Part shown: in pieces, positions 19,045-30,090 of the stretch
How the letters are laid out: each line of letters starts with the position of its first letter
Position numbering within the stretch: position 1 is the first letter of the stretch
Assembly: GCA_001414485.1 (NCBI GenBank)
Contig: LLEY01000184.1
Span: 52,760-116,759 of the forward strand
Length of the DNA stretch: 64,000 nt
Direction: 5' to 3'
Origin: Calycina herbarum
Taxonomy: Eukaryota > Ascomycota > Leotiomycetes > Helotiales > Pezizellaceae
Program-made: the position numbers and the translations under genes
Notes under the pieces: model-generated
The model's input: only the letters and a program-made list of their open reading frames with translations
Database searches by the model: none
Told to the model about the DNA's origin: nothing

Positions 19045-21704
19045 ATTTCTCACACTGAGATTATCTAATATAGTTAACTAATAAAGACTGTCAATCTCAA
19101 GATAGCTAACAAAACCTCTATACAGTTCCAACGCTCAGTTCATAAGCAAATCAAACCTACCACAAGAAACGAAAACCGACAATCTTCTCTAAGAAAATCT
19201 CGTTTTCAACATAACGCGAGAACTAGAACCTCTTATGTAATAAGCCAAAGAACAAACAGATCAAAAACAAACGGGGAGCCAGGTTATGAATAGCAAAGCA
19301 CCGAACTTAACATTGCCTTATTATAGTAAACATATCTTATCGCTCAAAAGCATTTTAAAACTCACCTATTACGAAATCTCTCTGCCTCTTAGGAAACTCT
19401 AAGAATCCCCACGTCTCAAAATATAAGGCTTTTTCTGGAACACTTGTTACGTCACTAAGTGGTCTTGGTTTAAGATCAAGCCTAGCACCTGATCCAAGTC
19501 CAAGTCTCGCTTGTTCTTCAAGTTACGCTTCTCAGATTCGGAAGCATGAAATTCCTCAGCCGCTGTCGCAATTTAGAGCCTACATTTTTTGGGTCATCTC
19601 AAACCAGCACCTAAACAGCCGATCAAAAAAAAAGAAAAACAGAAAAAAAAATCAGTTCGAAATCCCAAAGAAGCCTGAAGTAGACTATCTGAGTTGCAGG
19701 TTCTGGTGTGACAAGTCGTACGCTATGACAAGGAAGTAGAGATTGACCGATGTAAGGGTCTCGCTGAGTTAACTCGGAAGCAGATAGAAGAGCAAGATGA
19801 AGAATAGAGGGATGTTTGTTGATTTGTTCCCGTGGCAAAAGGAAGGCAAGATGTCGGTATTCGTGTGGGAGAAGTGAAGCTGGGCTATATGATCGCTAGC
19901 ACTGTATTGTAGTAAATTTTGTGCGGAAATCCTACCTTTATATTTCCGTATTTGAAAAAAAAAACCCAAAGTGCTGGGAGAGAGAAGAGTTATATTAGCT
20001 GGAAAAATCAATGTGAAAGTGCTGATTCTATTTAGCTTTCTTATATTATGTAATGTTGAGAATTCTTTGTTCGTAAATGTTGAAGGATTCTTACACTCCT
20101 CTCTAAATATGTTAGCTATTGGTAGGTCACCTACCAATAGAAGTTATTGTTATTCGTGGGTTATCTACGAATAGACGAGGGTTCAGAACTAATTTTTATT
20201 AATTTAGTGACTATCAAGGATTCTCGTCAAATGATTTATTACAAGCATATCAAATCTCCAAAAAAAACTCCATTTGTTATTTCAAGAAATAAAAAAGGCA
20301 ATGAAAAGCGAAAATTCACGAGCCTTTCGCACTGGGAAGAAACTTCGAAAGATCTTTTTGGAGGCCGTGTCTGGTGGGGGTTTACCTCGTAGCTGCCAGC
20401 CAATGGGAAGGGGAAGCGTGGTTGAGATCCGCCGCCCCGGGTGCAAGCATCGAGATGGAGAACATCAAAGGCCTCTTTCGCTCTTTTGAGCTGTTCGTTG
20501 ATTTGAAATGGATTTGTGCGCGGGTTATCTCCAGAAACGGCACCGAAATGGACTCTGGACATCAAGCTAATCCTTCCCTTTCCCTGCCAAATATGATGCA
20601 CGTCGACATCCGCGGTGTTCCGGGCATGCAGGGTGGATGTAGCAGACAGCGGATGTGATGGCATGCATGAGGGCATTCGCAAGCTGCGGCCGTGGCCCGT
20701 CGCCTATGTTGGTCGCACGCACTAGCGATTGTCAGATTATCAGATTATGGATTATGGTGGAAACAGTAGCAGAAGGCGAATTTTGCCACGGTTGAGGTTG
20801 ATGGGATGACAAGAGAATGATGAGGCTACTAGTACTGTATTGTACTGTACTCACTCTCGACCACGTTTCTTCGGATGACGCAGCCATGAGCAGCGCAGAG
20901 CAGCGCAGCCCCAGATTTCCGGGAGTATCCGTTCCACTAGACAACGTCAAGACATTTCTGCAACTGTACTCGTACCGCTGTTCTGCACTGTTCTGTACAA
21001 ATCTCTTCCTTGCCATCCAAAGTACTTGTACCCCCGCGTCACCTACCAACCATACCACAACCCACCAGGCCTCGTCTTGCACTTTCCTCCTGCGAGTGAC
21101 GACTTTCCCTTCCGCTTTCCCTTCTCCCATTCACGTCCCTCACATCCCTCACATCCCTCACATCCCTCACATCCACCGCTCTTCTACGTATTTCATGTAC
21201 CTGTACATGGAAAGTATCTGCGAATAACGTCGCAGCTCCGAATCAGCCACCCATCTCGATCCCACTCGATCCCACTCGATCCCACCTTGAGATTATTTCC
21301 CATCGCTTGCCCTCCGGAGAAGATTGCATCTTTTCCGCTTCTCGGCCACCGCACGAATTAACCTTACACATCGAATCCCATTTATTCAGCCTCGGGCAAG
21401 AAGACCTTTATCTCGACGCAACCTCAGAACGTGTCAACTACCATCATCATACCGCCATCCACGACAAACTGTCAGAAGTCTGCCAGACCCCCATTTTCCC
21501 TTTCCCAACAGTGCCATCCCGAAACAGCCACTAAACGTCCCATCCCATCCCATCCACCGAACCACCGTCTCGGCCAGTCAGGGAAGCTTTCCCGCGACCC
21601 CACCTCTCCGCATACAGAACAACAACTGGCTGCTTAGGACGGCCACTATTCTCCCCCAGAAACAGAGGTGCAGTGACGGCCTTCTGCAGCCTTTCCATTT
21701 ATCA
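19045..21704. other. Long intergenic and promoter region with palindromes and minisatellites
   Basis: No convincing gene. Two neighbouring palindromes lie at 20116-20140 (12-bp arms, 1-base loop, CTATTGGTAGGT) and 20151-20173 (9-bp arms, one mismatch). Short tandem repeats occur at 21137-21173 (CCCTCACAT, four units) and 21255-21284 (CTCGATCCCA, three units). The CT-rich stretch from about 20.9 kb is probably the promoter and 5' leader of the WBP2-like gene. Confidence 0.5.
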
Positions 21705-22676
21705 TGTCGGTCAAGTAAGTCCTGTCTCCTCCCCTCTCTTGTTTTTTCCCCCGTTCTTTGATATCGATTTCGTCATTGGGGGGAGCTTAGCTTGGATACA
21801 CCACAACCTACTCTTCCATCATGTATCAATTCCACCAAGAACAGCATGCCTATACTATGCTGGCGGAGAAGAAGAAGCTAAAATCGAGAAGCTGGGTAAT
21901 GACCACACCCGGGTCCGAGGGCTTTATCAAATTACCAAACGAAACTATTCTCTACACATCTCCCCCGCGAACGAGTCTGCAATTGTCGACGCCAAACACA
22001 TTCCCTGCAGCTCAACCATACTCTGCAAAAAGCGACTCGGGAATCATATACATCACCAACCAACGAGTAGGTTGTCCCTCCCTTCTCAATTGAGGACCCC
22101 ACTAAGCCATCAAAGATAGTATACCTCCCAACTACACCAACCAATGAGCTCCAGTCCTTTTCCTCCCCCATCCTCAATCTTCAAGATACGTTCGTCCGGG
22201 CACCATTTTTCGGCGCAAACTACTGGACCGCAACCGTCAAACCCGTGAGCGGCGGCGGCATCCCATCTTCACACTCAGCAGTAGAATTGAAGGTTACATT
22301 CAAGGAGGGTGGTGCATTCGATTTCCACACGATATTCGAACAAATAAAAGAAAGATCCTATCAAGCATATACAGTTGCGAGAGAGACCGGACAAAATGGG
22401 GCAACTGGCGCAGATCTTGCAAATGTTCATCTAGAGCAATTGCCAGCGTATGAAGCAGGAAAGGATGTAGAAGATGCAGAGGAGCCACAGATACTAAGTC
22501 CAATACCTAGGCGACCTACGGGAAATGTCACGACAGAGGCCGTTGTCCCACCCAGTAATCCACCAGCGCCAGATGAGCCTCCGCCTGGGTACGAGGAAGC
22601 GCAAGTCCAAGCTGTAGGGGATGTTTTAGAAGAAAGGTTGCGACGGGAGGCAGAGGCACGAGAGGCAGAGGCATAA
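21705..22676 (+). CDS. WBP2-like / GRAM-domain protein with PPxY motif, 248 aa
   Basis: Model: exons 21705-21715, 21892-22070 and 22120-22676, giving 249 codons. The tiny first exon encodes MSVN. The joined protein begins MSVNWVMTTPGSEGF and continues IKLPNETILYTSPPRTSL, then IIYITNQRVVYLPTT across the second splice. It then reads APFFGANYWTATVKPVSGGG and FKEGGAFDFHTIFEQIKER. This is the conserved order of fungal WBP2-type (PH/GRAM-like fold) proteins, in which a lipid- or protein-binding domain precedes Pro/Tyr motifs for WW-domain partners. Here PPPGYEEA is a PPxY-type site near the C-terminus and LPAYE precedes it. The last residues are an acidic-basic helix (EERLRREAEAREAEA). The role in fungi is poorly defined. 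Confidence 0.88.
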
Positions 22677-23245
22677 TAGATGCTATCTCTCTTCATTTAT
22701 CCTCTGGAGCTCAGGGACCACTCGACATACCGAGACGACTATGATCAGGAACAGCAATGGATCTCAACGGAGACAACTAGATTTTTGACATGTGACGATT
22801 CTTCTTCATTCATCATGGCGCTTGATACCTTTCAAATTCAAGCGAAATATCCTTCACTTTGGGAGAAACTGGGCAGGGGAAAAGGCGTTTTGAGTCTCTC
22901 TCGTTGAAGAGATGGGCAAGTTTTTCTTCGGGAGATCCGGAATAAAGGATGGTGAAATCCATGATCATGAAATAAAATAAATACTACATTTACTTTCAGT
23001 GTGCAATGTACACAATGCAAATTCCATATCAAAATTTCCGCTACAGATTCTGCACGTGACCATACCTAAAAACCACCATCCAATCAGCATCACCCAATTC
23101 CAAGCTTTCCGTCCGGTAGTGGCCGAGCTTCAATTTTCTACCAAAATATCCCGGACCCGAATCGAACGACCACGACTCTTGAACGTCTCCCGTCAATTCA
23201 CGCTCCTCACACATACACCTAATACCTTGACAACAAATCGTCAAG
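22677..23245. other. Intergenic, nothing recognised
   Basis: Contains the 3' end of the WBP2-like transcript and the promoter of QCR6. No other feature recognised. Confidence 0.55.
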
Positions 23246-24208
23246 ATGGGATTCTTTGATAGTTGGTCGGATTTGATCTCTGCGGCTACGCCATGGTCGG
23301 AGGTTGAGGCGGAGGCTCCGGCTGCGACTAAGGAGGAGGATGAGGAGGTGAAGGTATGTTGATGGTTCTTTTCCTCTAGTCTTGCGGATGGTGGAATGGG
23401 TTGATGGGGAGCGGATATGGACTGCGATTATGGGTTGGGAGGGTAATTGAGGCACAATTGGGATCTGGGGCGATGATTGGGGATGCGGTGGGCAGAGGGC
23501 GGTGGATGAGGATTGGGTGGCAATAATGAGGAATTGGAAGATGAAGATATGAGGAGGGCCCTTGCGATTTTATGATTGGCATTGAGATTGAGATTTTGGG
23601 TCGAGGGCAGAGGCTAATGACGGTGTGGTTACAGGAATCCAAGGACGATGCTGGGGAAGAATCGGAGGATAAGGAGGAAGATGCTGAGGAGGAGGAAGAG
23701 GAGGAGGAGGAGATGGTTGATCCTAAAGAGAAGTTTGAGGAGGGTAAGTTCTTGACATCCAATTGCTTTTCTGTTTTCGTTCTGGGTGGTCGGTTGGCGA
23801 TTCATGGGCCTGCGGTGGGATGGTTTATCGCTCGAGGCAATATTATCAAAGCCAGATTTGGGTTTCGCGATTGGGAATTGGGGCTTTATCACGACACGAG
23901 AAGGCAGTTTTGGGAATGATCAACTGACGAATATGACAGAATGCCGGGAATCCAAGGCTTGCTCACCTGCCAAGCACCACTTCGACGAGTGTGTTGAGCG
24001 TGTTACTGGCAAATCGGATGATGCACCACACGAGGATTGCGTTGAAGAATGTAAGTTCCCCTCTCCTTTCCCCTTTGCCAGTCATACTCTTTTGGCTAGG
24101 AAGTGTTGGCAATTGAATAAAACTAACACAGAACCAACAACAGTCTTCCACCTCGCACACTGTGCCAGCCAATGCGCCGCTCCTAAAGTCTTTGCTGCCC
24201 TCAAGTAA
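23246..24208 (+). CDS. QCR6: Ubiquinol-cytochrome c reductase hinge protein (complex III), 130 aa
   Basis: Acidic hinge subunit of mitochondrial complex III, on the intermembrane-space side, which helps cytochrome c1 interact with cytochrome c. Model: exons 23246-23353, 23635-23743, 23940-24050 and 24144-24208, giving 131 codons. The N-terminus is MGFFDSWSDLISAATPW. A long Glu/Asp run follows (EEDAEEEEEEEEEMVDP). The conserved C-terminal helical hairpin has ECRESKACSPAKHHFDECVE, then HEDCVEEFFHLAHCASQCAA, ending PKVFAALK. The paired cysteines fit the disulphide-linked hairpin of this family. Four exons for such a short protein, with a 281-bp first intron, is notable but all splice ends are canonical. 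Confidence 0.95.
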
Positions 24209-26170
24209 AGCTCCGCCCCATGAACAATCTCACATCGAAAACTCGGATCGAATATGAATCGAAGGGGTTGGAATTGGGTCATAGATGACGTTTGATGATG
24301 GGAAGGGGATTATGGGAGAAGGGGAGGAGAACTTGTACAGAGAAGAGAGAAAGAGAGACCGCTTGTTTTTGTACCACCTGCATAAGAAACATCTCCTTTT
24401 TTCTTGCTCTTTGAAGTCGCATGCGCCGTTTGTAGTATAGGAGTGGATTGGGGAGGAGATAAAATAGACTTTTCGTGTTTTTTGTTTTATTTCTTGTGAG
24501 TGCAGATGTGTTTGCAAGGGGTCTGTTGGAAGTCGCAAGTCTGGGAGATTCCAGTCATTTCTTAGGAAGGGAAGCTTTTGGCGGTTGGATCTTCTCGATG
24601 TGGAAAGGGCGACCAGGAACCTCGACGTTTCGAGGTTGGTCAAGAAGAGGACTGCTGGGGTAAAGGCAAAAGTTTATTTGCGGGTCTGGGCCCTCGTGGG
24701 GTTGTTGAGATGGCTCGTCGCTCTTTCCAGTTGACTTTACCACCAGCAAGTCGTTCGTGCCTCACGAAAAGGAACCTACCTACCACCCGAATGCAGCCGG
24801 TCACCTCGACGAGTTCGGTTCTTGGAATCACGCCAAAGAAAAAGTAGACTAGGTATGTATCTTTCTTGGGGTTGGTACAAGGTAATTCCAGGGTGGGTTT
24901 CGCATCCGAACGAACTCCGTGAGTCCCTTTGTCTTGAGAGTGGTGGTCGTTACTCTTCGAACGCTGACTTTTCCTTTGATTGTACGAACTGTTTTGAATG
25001 ATTTCAAGTGTTGTTCGAGAAGGTCTCAGAAAAATCAAAGGGTAGTTTCTTGACTCTCCTAGAACTCTTGGATAGTATTCGTCATTATTCGAGATGGGCT
25101 TGAGTAATGAGGAATGAGGTGTTCGCAGAGTAATGCTGACTTCTTTTACGGTATCCTCGGCTATCCCATTCTAAGGGAGTGGCAGTAGCTAGTAGCTAGC
25201 CTAGACATTAAGCATGGGTAGGAACGACCTGCCAACCAAAGCAGCCTTTGTCTACTAGGTAGGTGCCCAACCTTGGGAAGACGATCATATCTTGCACCTG
25301 CCTTACTGCAGAGTGTACAAGACAAGTAGAAAAATTGAAAGTTTTGTTCGAGGTAGTGAAAGGAGAATGAGAAATTCGATATCTTGGCTCTCCTACATAT
25401 TTTCGACCAATAGCTATGAATTGCACGAGAATAAAGTGTGCAATGGTATGGAAGGGGTTCTGGACTGAACTTCCTTACTTCCAAGCCTTGGGTTCTTTGT
25501 ACCTGGAACGTCAACTTTTTGGAGGCGGCTTTTGGCGGGTAGAAGGGGTACTTTGTCTAGTGCAGAGGAAAGGGCGTGTCCAAACATCAAGCAGGGGTGG
25601 CCTTTTTCCACATGTGGAAGTGACGATGAGAGGAAATGGTAGTACTTGCTCCCAAATCAGCTTTTGTTCACTTTCAAAGCAAACATCTAAGTTTTTGACC
25701 TGGTTCCCTGCATCATTGCAACCCCAGCTCTTGAAATACGTATACCAGGTAAACATAATCAACACACACCCCCATACAGATATCTTTGTACCATTGTGTA
25801 TAGTTTCCCAAAAAGAGGTCGTCTCCTGCTGAGAAGAAGGTCTGTTTCCGTGTCTAGACTCTTTGAAACATGGAATTCAAAGAAGCTGGGTATTGCTCTC
25901 CAAATTGTGTGAAACTGCCAAGGACAATGAAAGGTATTGTCCTGGGGTATTTAAGAGAATTCAGAAATTGATTTATACTTCTAGTTGTCCAAGACTGTTT
26001 CGCATAATCGGAGTCAGGTGAGTCTCTTTCGTACCTTCCCCACGGCTCTGCCCAATTCCTGCCTCCCTTGCCTTATTGTCCTCACATCCAGCACATTACC
26101 AGGCGTACGCAAGCAAAATCAACATCACCTCCGTACAATATATCTAGGACCTCTTTCCCAGCTCTCAACC
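24209..26170. other. Intergenic region, ~2 kb, nothing recognised
   Basis: Only short, unconvincing frames on both strands. Normal composition, no repeats detected. The last 200 bases (from about 25980) may be a spliced 5' leader of the first GATase1-like gene: a GTGAGT donor lies at about 26016. Confidence 0.5.
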
Positions 26171-26860
26171 ATGGTAGCAGATCACCCCTACGTTCTTCTC
26201 CTCAGTTTCGACTTTCAGGGTATCCAAGATGAGCTATACGTGCGCAAATCCGCTCTCTACGAATGCCTCGAATCCGTCTCACTCCTCCATACCGCCACAA
26301 CACCCTCCGAAACATTTTATTATCTCGAAAACTATCCCCCCAAGGCCATCATCGTAACCTCCGAGGGTATCGCCAAAGACGAAAACAAACACGTGCTGGA
26401 AGCTGTAAAAGACCACACCCTCCGCGGCGGCCGCTTGATCATAGGTCTCGCCTTCGCTCGCTGGTTGACGACTGCTTTCACGGGCGAGAGAAGTGTCTTC
26501 GATAAGTTCTTCGGTGAGGGTTTGGGGTTGAAGTGGAGAGAAGGGGGTTTTCTGGAGCTTCAATACGAGTTCAATCCAGCCTGCATTCTGTCTTCCGATG
26601 TTAACAGGGCACACTTCCTCGCCACGGCACTGCGTCCTCTGAATAATTTGGGCGTCAAGAAGGTTCTGGGTGTTAAGAATGCGGAGGAGCATGAGAAGAT
26701 CTACAAACCGGTTGCTGGACTTTTTACTCAAGCTCAAGTGGATGAGATGGATGCTGGGGTTGTGGGTGTAGGGTATGGACATGGGTTCGTGGGGTACGTT
26801 GGAGACTGTTATCTTGAGGTGAAGACGGTGGAGGTGGTTCTTGCTTTGTGTGGTTTTTGA
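26171..26860 (+). CDS. GATase1-like fungal protein, paralogue 1 of 3, 229 aa
   Basis: First of three tandem paralogues. Start chosen at the ATG at 26171 (aaccATGGT), because the paralogues align from there. Shared blocks: hydrophobic strand YVLLLSFDF, then PKAIIVTSEGIA, GGRLIIGLAF, FFGEGLGLKWREGG, FNPAC and VGYVGDCY, ending ALCGF. This order (strand, then PKA-VT-EG, GG---GL-F) resembles fungal proteins with a class I glutamine-amidotransferase-like flavodoxin fold. No catalytic nucleophile elbow with Cys is evident, so enzymatic activity is not supported. It is the most divergent of the three, with a different mid-C region. No signal peptide or membrane segment. Function unknown. Confidence 0.8.
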   Translation: MVADHPYVLLLSFDFQGIQDELYVRKSALYECLESVSLLHTATTPSETFYYLENYPPKAIIVTSEGIAKDENKHVLEAVKDHTLRGGRLIIGLAFARWLTTAFTGERSVFDKFFGEGLGLKWREGGFLELQYEFNPACILSSDVNRAHFLATALRPLNNLGVKKVLGVKNAEEHEKIYKPVAGLFTQAQVDEMDAGVVGVGYGHGFVGYVGDCYLEVKTVEVVLALCGF

Positions 26861-27342
26861 GGGGAGGAATCTTCATTACTTCGGACAGAGTGAATAAGCA
26901 AGGGCAATTCTTCTAGATGCTATAGGAGAATATAGTGAATTATTCCAGCTTGATTGTTCTGAATTATTCAAGAGAATGAATTTGATTGCTCAAGCCAACC
27001 GGGACAATGACCCTTGATTGTTCTAGATTATCTACTCTTTGAGCAAGCTGTGACACTGGCGCTTCCGGTCCTAGAATATATGGCCGTACAATCCAGCCTA
27101 GATCTTTCGCTTAGAGATACCGACAGTATGTTCCTAGGCCTCGTTATCCGAGCCTCGCCATTCAACTTCTTTCAGTCATCTTCACGGACATGTGGTAAAG
27201 GTGTGTAATCTAGCTATTATACGCCTTCGAAATTCACAGCTAACAGTATTTCAGAACTTCAATCGCCGGTTTCCAAACTCTCCACTCGACGGCAAATTCG
27301 TCTATCCAACACTTCACCCGCAACCTCCAGCCCAAGCAAACC

Positions 27343-28029
27343 ATGTCTTCCGAACGTCCAAAGATCTTGCTCCTCAGCCTCGCATTACGGGACTCCTTCT
27401 TCGACAAATACGGCGCCCTACTCGATAACCTCCTCGAGCTCGCGACAGTAGAACAAGCCCAGTCCCCCGAGGAAGCACTCAGTTATCTCGACGCTCAAAG
27501 CCCGAAGGCAATCATCGTCACCGACGAGGGATTGACGGACTATCCAAACGAAGCTCTCGTGGAGAAAATCAAAACTTATACCCAAAATGGCGGTTTAACC
27601 TTCGTCGGGCTTAATTTTCACAATCACGCGTGGAGTGCGGCGGGGTTGGATCAGCTCTTCCGTGATACGTTCGGTCTTCGATGGAGACATGGGGCGTATT
27701 TCCGCACGACTTTCAAGTTCAATCCCTCTTGTGCCCGTGTCCTTCATGATGATGTACGCCTGAACGCATTTCCAAAACCTTATAATATGAGAGCGTGGCA
27801 GGTTGAGGGGGCTAAGAAGCGGGAGAAGATTGTTATGGGGGTTCGTGGTTCGAAGAGGTTGTCTATTGGATTGACAACGTCGGCTATGAGTGAGTGGGGG
27901 AAAAGGGCTGTTGGGAACGAGGCGGCGGTGGTTGGGACGGAGATTGGGGAGGGGACTCTGATTTATATTGGGGATGAGAATCATGAGGAGGGGACCAATC
28001 AGCTGATTTTGACTTTGTGCGGATTTTGA
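27343..28029 (+). CDS. GATase1-like fungal protein, paralogue 2 of 3, 228 aa
   Basis: Single-exon gene starting at MSSERPKILLLSLAL, an N-terminus shared with paralogue 3. Conserved blocks: PKAIIVTDEGLTDYPNEA, NGGLTFVGLNFHNH, FRDTFGLRWRHGAYFRTTF, FNPSC and NEAAVVGTEIGEGTLIYIGD, ending LTLCGF. Compared with paralogue 3 it carries about 20 extra residues near 175-195 (RLSIGLTTSAMSEWGKRAV). Protein fold inferred as GATase1-like from block order; the family has no assigned reaction and no Cys-His-Glu triad can be pointed to. The gap of 482 bp to the gene upstream and the same orientation indicate tandem duplication rather than an operon. Confidence 0.82.
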   Translation: MSSERPKILLLSLALRDSFFDKYGALLDNLLELATVEQAQSPEEALSYLDAQSPKAIIVTDEGLTDYPNEALVEKIKTYTQNGGLTFVGLNFHNHAWSAAGLDQLFRDTFGLRWRHGAYFRTTFKFNPSCARVLHDDVRLNAFPKPYNMRAWQVEGAKKREKIVMGVRGSKRLSIGLTTSAMSEWGKRAVGNEAAVVGTEIGEGTLIYIGDENHEEGTNQLILTLCGF

Positions 28030-28829
28030 TGTGGTTGGCAAACACTTCACTTGAGACCAACTCAACCTCTTCACCCAGAGTATCAATCCATACCTCTAGT
28101 CCAAATATACCATGGTTTCCAGACGGTTGAAACACGATAGGCTGACTCTTTTATTTCTTGTGGCTAATTCGCACTTAAAGTCGACTTGTTTTTCGCCTCT
28201 GAAATGGCATACAAACGGAAACGAGATGAGAGTAAACGGTCATTTTTAGCCCAGCATGACACTTGTACTCGGTAACGAAACTACTCAAATGTTCTGTTTG
28301 CACTCGGCACCCTGTCAGCTTCTTCTCTTTCTCTCTTTCTTTTCCTGCCAAACTGTTTTCTTCCTCTGCAAGGAGCTACATCACTTTAATTCTTTCAGTA
28401 ACCTACATGATGCTTCCGTTTGATGATACCGCAAAGAAGCAAACTTCCTTTGTTGTAGCTGGTATATTAGCTAGCTTTCGGGACCTCAGTTAATGATCTC
28501 AAACCAAGCACTTTCCCAAAGATCTTGCGGTTGTGTTCTCTTCGTTGCGCCAACCCAGGAACAAGGTACGAATCTGTCAAGAATGGGGGATAAAAGTGAT
28601 GGTTTTGATCTATTGATTGATGGATTCGATGATTACGATTCTAAGTTGTCCGTAAGGACCAACAGTCTAAATATGTTCCAAGGGCTTATTAAGCACCAAG
28701 ATTTGGCCCCCAAATCACCTGATTTCTCCAGTGCCGTCACAACTAACAGTATGCCAGCCTCTCATACGAGCCTCTCAAGAGCCAGTCCAGGCGAAAACCC
28801 TCCTCATACCAGCTCACGCAAGCCAAATC

Positions 28830-29450
28830 ATGAGTTCCGAACGCCCAGAGATTTTCTTCATCTGTCTCGCCCTCCAGCCATTTTTTGACGATTCATACTC
28901 CTCCCTCATCAATGGTCTTCTCAGGGTCGCGAGAGTCAAAAGAACCAGAAAAGCCGATGGTGCGATTCGCTATCTCGAAGCCAACAGCCCCAAGGCAGTA
29001 TTCGTCACGGATGACGGATTCACAGATCACAAGGCCGTGGTGGAGAAAGTCAGGGCCTATGTCGAAAAGGGTGGTTTCCTGTTCATCGGCCTCCATTTCC
29101 CCAATTTTACGCATTTCACCGAAATCGACAATTTGTTTGGAGGAACTTTTGGTCTTGAATGGAGATGTGCATCTTACCAACGCTCCACCTTTCTATTCAA
29201 TCCTTCTTGCACCCTTCCAGAGGGTGCTCGCGAGGCTTCGTTCCCCTCGAAGTTTCATATGAAGGTCCTGCATATCGAGAATGCTAAGAAGCACGAAATG
29301 ATTCTCGTACCTGAACCCGAGGAGCGGACGCATGGCAAGGAAGCAGCGGTTGTTGGAACGGAGTATGGAGAAGGATATCTGGTTTATGCGGGAGATGTCA
29401 ATCCGGGGAAAGATTCTGATAAGGTTATTCTGGCTTTGTTGGGTTTCTGA
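28830..29450 (+). CDS. GATase1-like fungal protein, paralogue 3 of 3, 206 aa
   Basis: The frame is open from 28731, but the ATG at 28830 gives MSSERPEIFFICLALQPFF, matching paralogue 2 from its first residue. Blocks: SPKAVFVTDDGFTDHKAVVE, KGGFLFIGLHFPNF, FGGTFGLEWRCASYQRSTF, FNPSC and KEAAVVGTEYGEGYLVYAGD, ending LALLGF. It is the shortest copy, lacking the insert seen in paralogue 2. Because copies 2 and 3 share their exact starts and the EAAVVGTE-GEG block absent from copy 1, the 2/3 duplication is the younger one. Function unknown; cytosolic by sequence. Confidence 0.82.
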   Translation: MSSERPEIFFICLALQPFFDDSYSSLINGLLRVARVKRTRKADGAIRYLEANSPKAVFVTDDGFTDHKAVVEKVRAYVEKGGFLFIGLHFPNFTHFTEIDNLFGGTFGLEWRCASYQRSTFLFNPSCTLPEGAREASFPSKFHMKVLHIENAKKHEMILVPEPEERTHGKEAAVVGTEYGEGYLVYAGDVNPGKDSDKVILALLGF

Positions 29451-30090
29451 GAGTTGAGATGGGTTTCTTTTGGCGGAAAAGGGTGCTACAGACCATCAAG
29501 GACGTATATCAAATAAGGCTTTTTAGGGAGCTTCTCGTGAAATCATGTGAATTGAGACTTAGTTTCTGATGGGAAGTCATCTTTGTCTGCTGGATTGAAT
29601 TTCAGTGTAGGCATTCTCAGAATAGAGCACAAGAGTGAAAATTTGCATTTTATACAATAATCTTACAACCCCTACCGACAAATGACAAGTCCACCACCAT
29701 CATCCCACCGACCCACCACGCCAAAAAAAAAACAAGCGAAAAGAAAACACAAACTCCCCATCACCTCCCATACCCCCCTCCCCCCAATGCATCATGTAGA
29801 ATAGCAACGCAACCAAATGTATCTCTGACTTTATGCAACGTCTGATCTCATATTATGCCAATCCCATCCCCAAAGAAAAAAGAAGGGAAAAAAGCAACGC
29901 AAGCCCGTCTCCCAAGCAGGGGAAGACAAAAGGAAAAAAAGAAAAACAAGAGATCGTGCCAAAGTCGAGTACAATTATGCAAAGAAGGCCGTGTTTTGTC
30001 GTGTTGTCGTATCGTCGCCAATTCTCAAATCAACGTCTGCAAGCTACCACCTTTTCCAAATGCCCGGTGTTCGTAATCTTGGTTCATCGT
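29451..30090. other. Intergenic, nothing recognised
   Basis: Convergent spacer between paralogue 3 and the minus-strand coiled-coil gene. It holds C- and A-rich low-complexity sequence (about 29690-29780 and 29870-29950). No gene recognised. Confidence 0.55.

Noticed and set aside
20239..20682. 147-codon minus-strand frame upstream of the WBP2-like gene
   Set aside because: No conserved pattern; overlaps several plus-strand frames of equal quality in the promoter region.
25161..25514. 117-codon minus-strand frame
   Set aside because: No recognisable domain, overlapping frames of similar length, and low-complexity composition; treated as chance.
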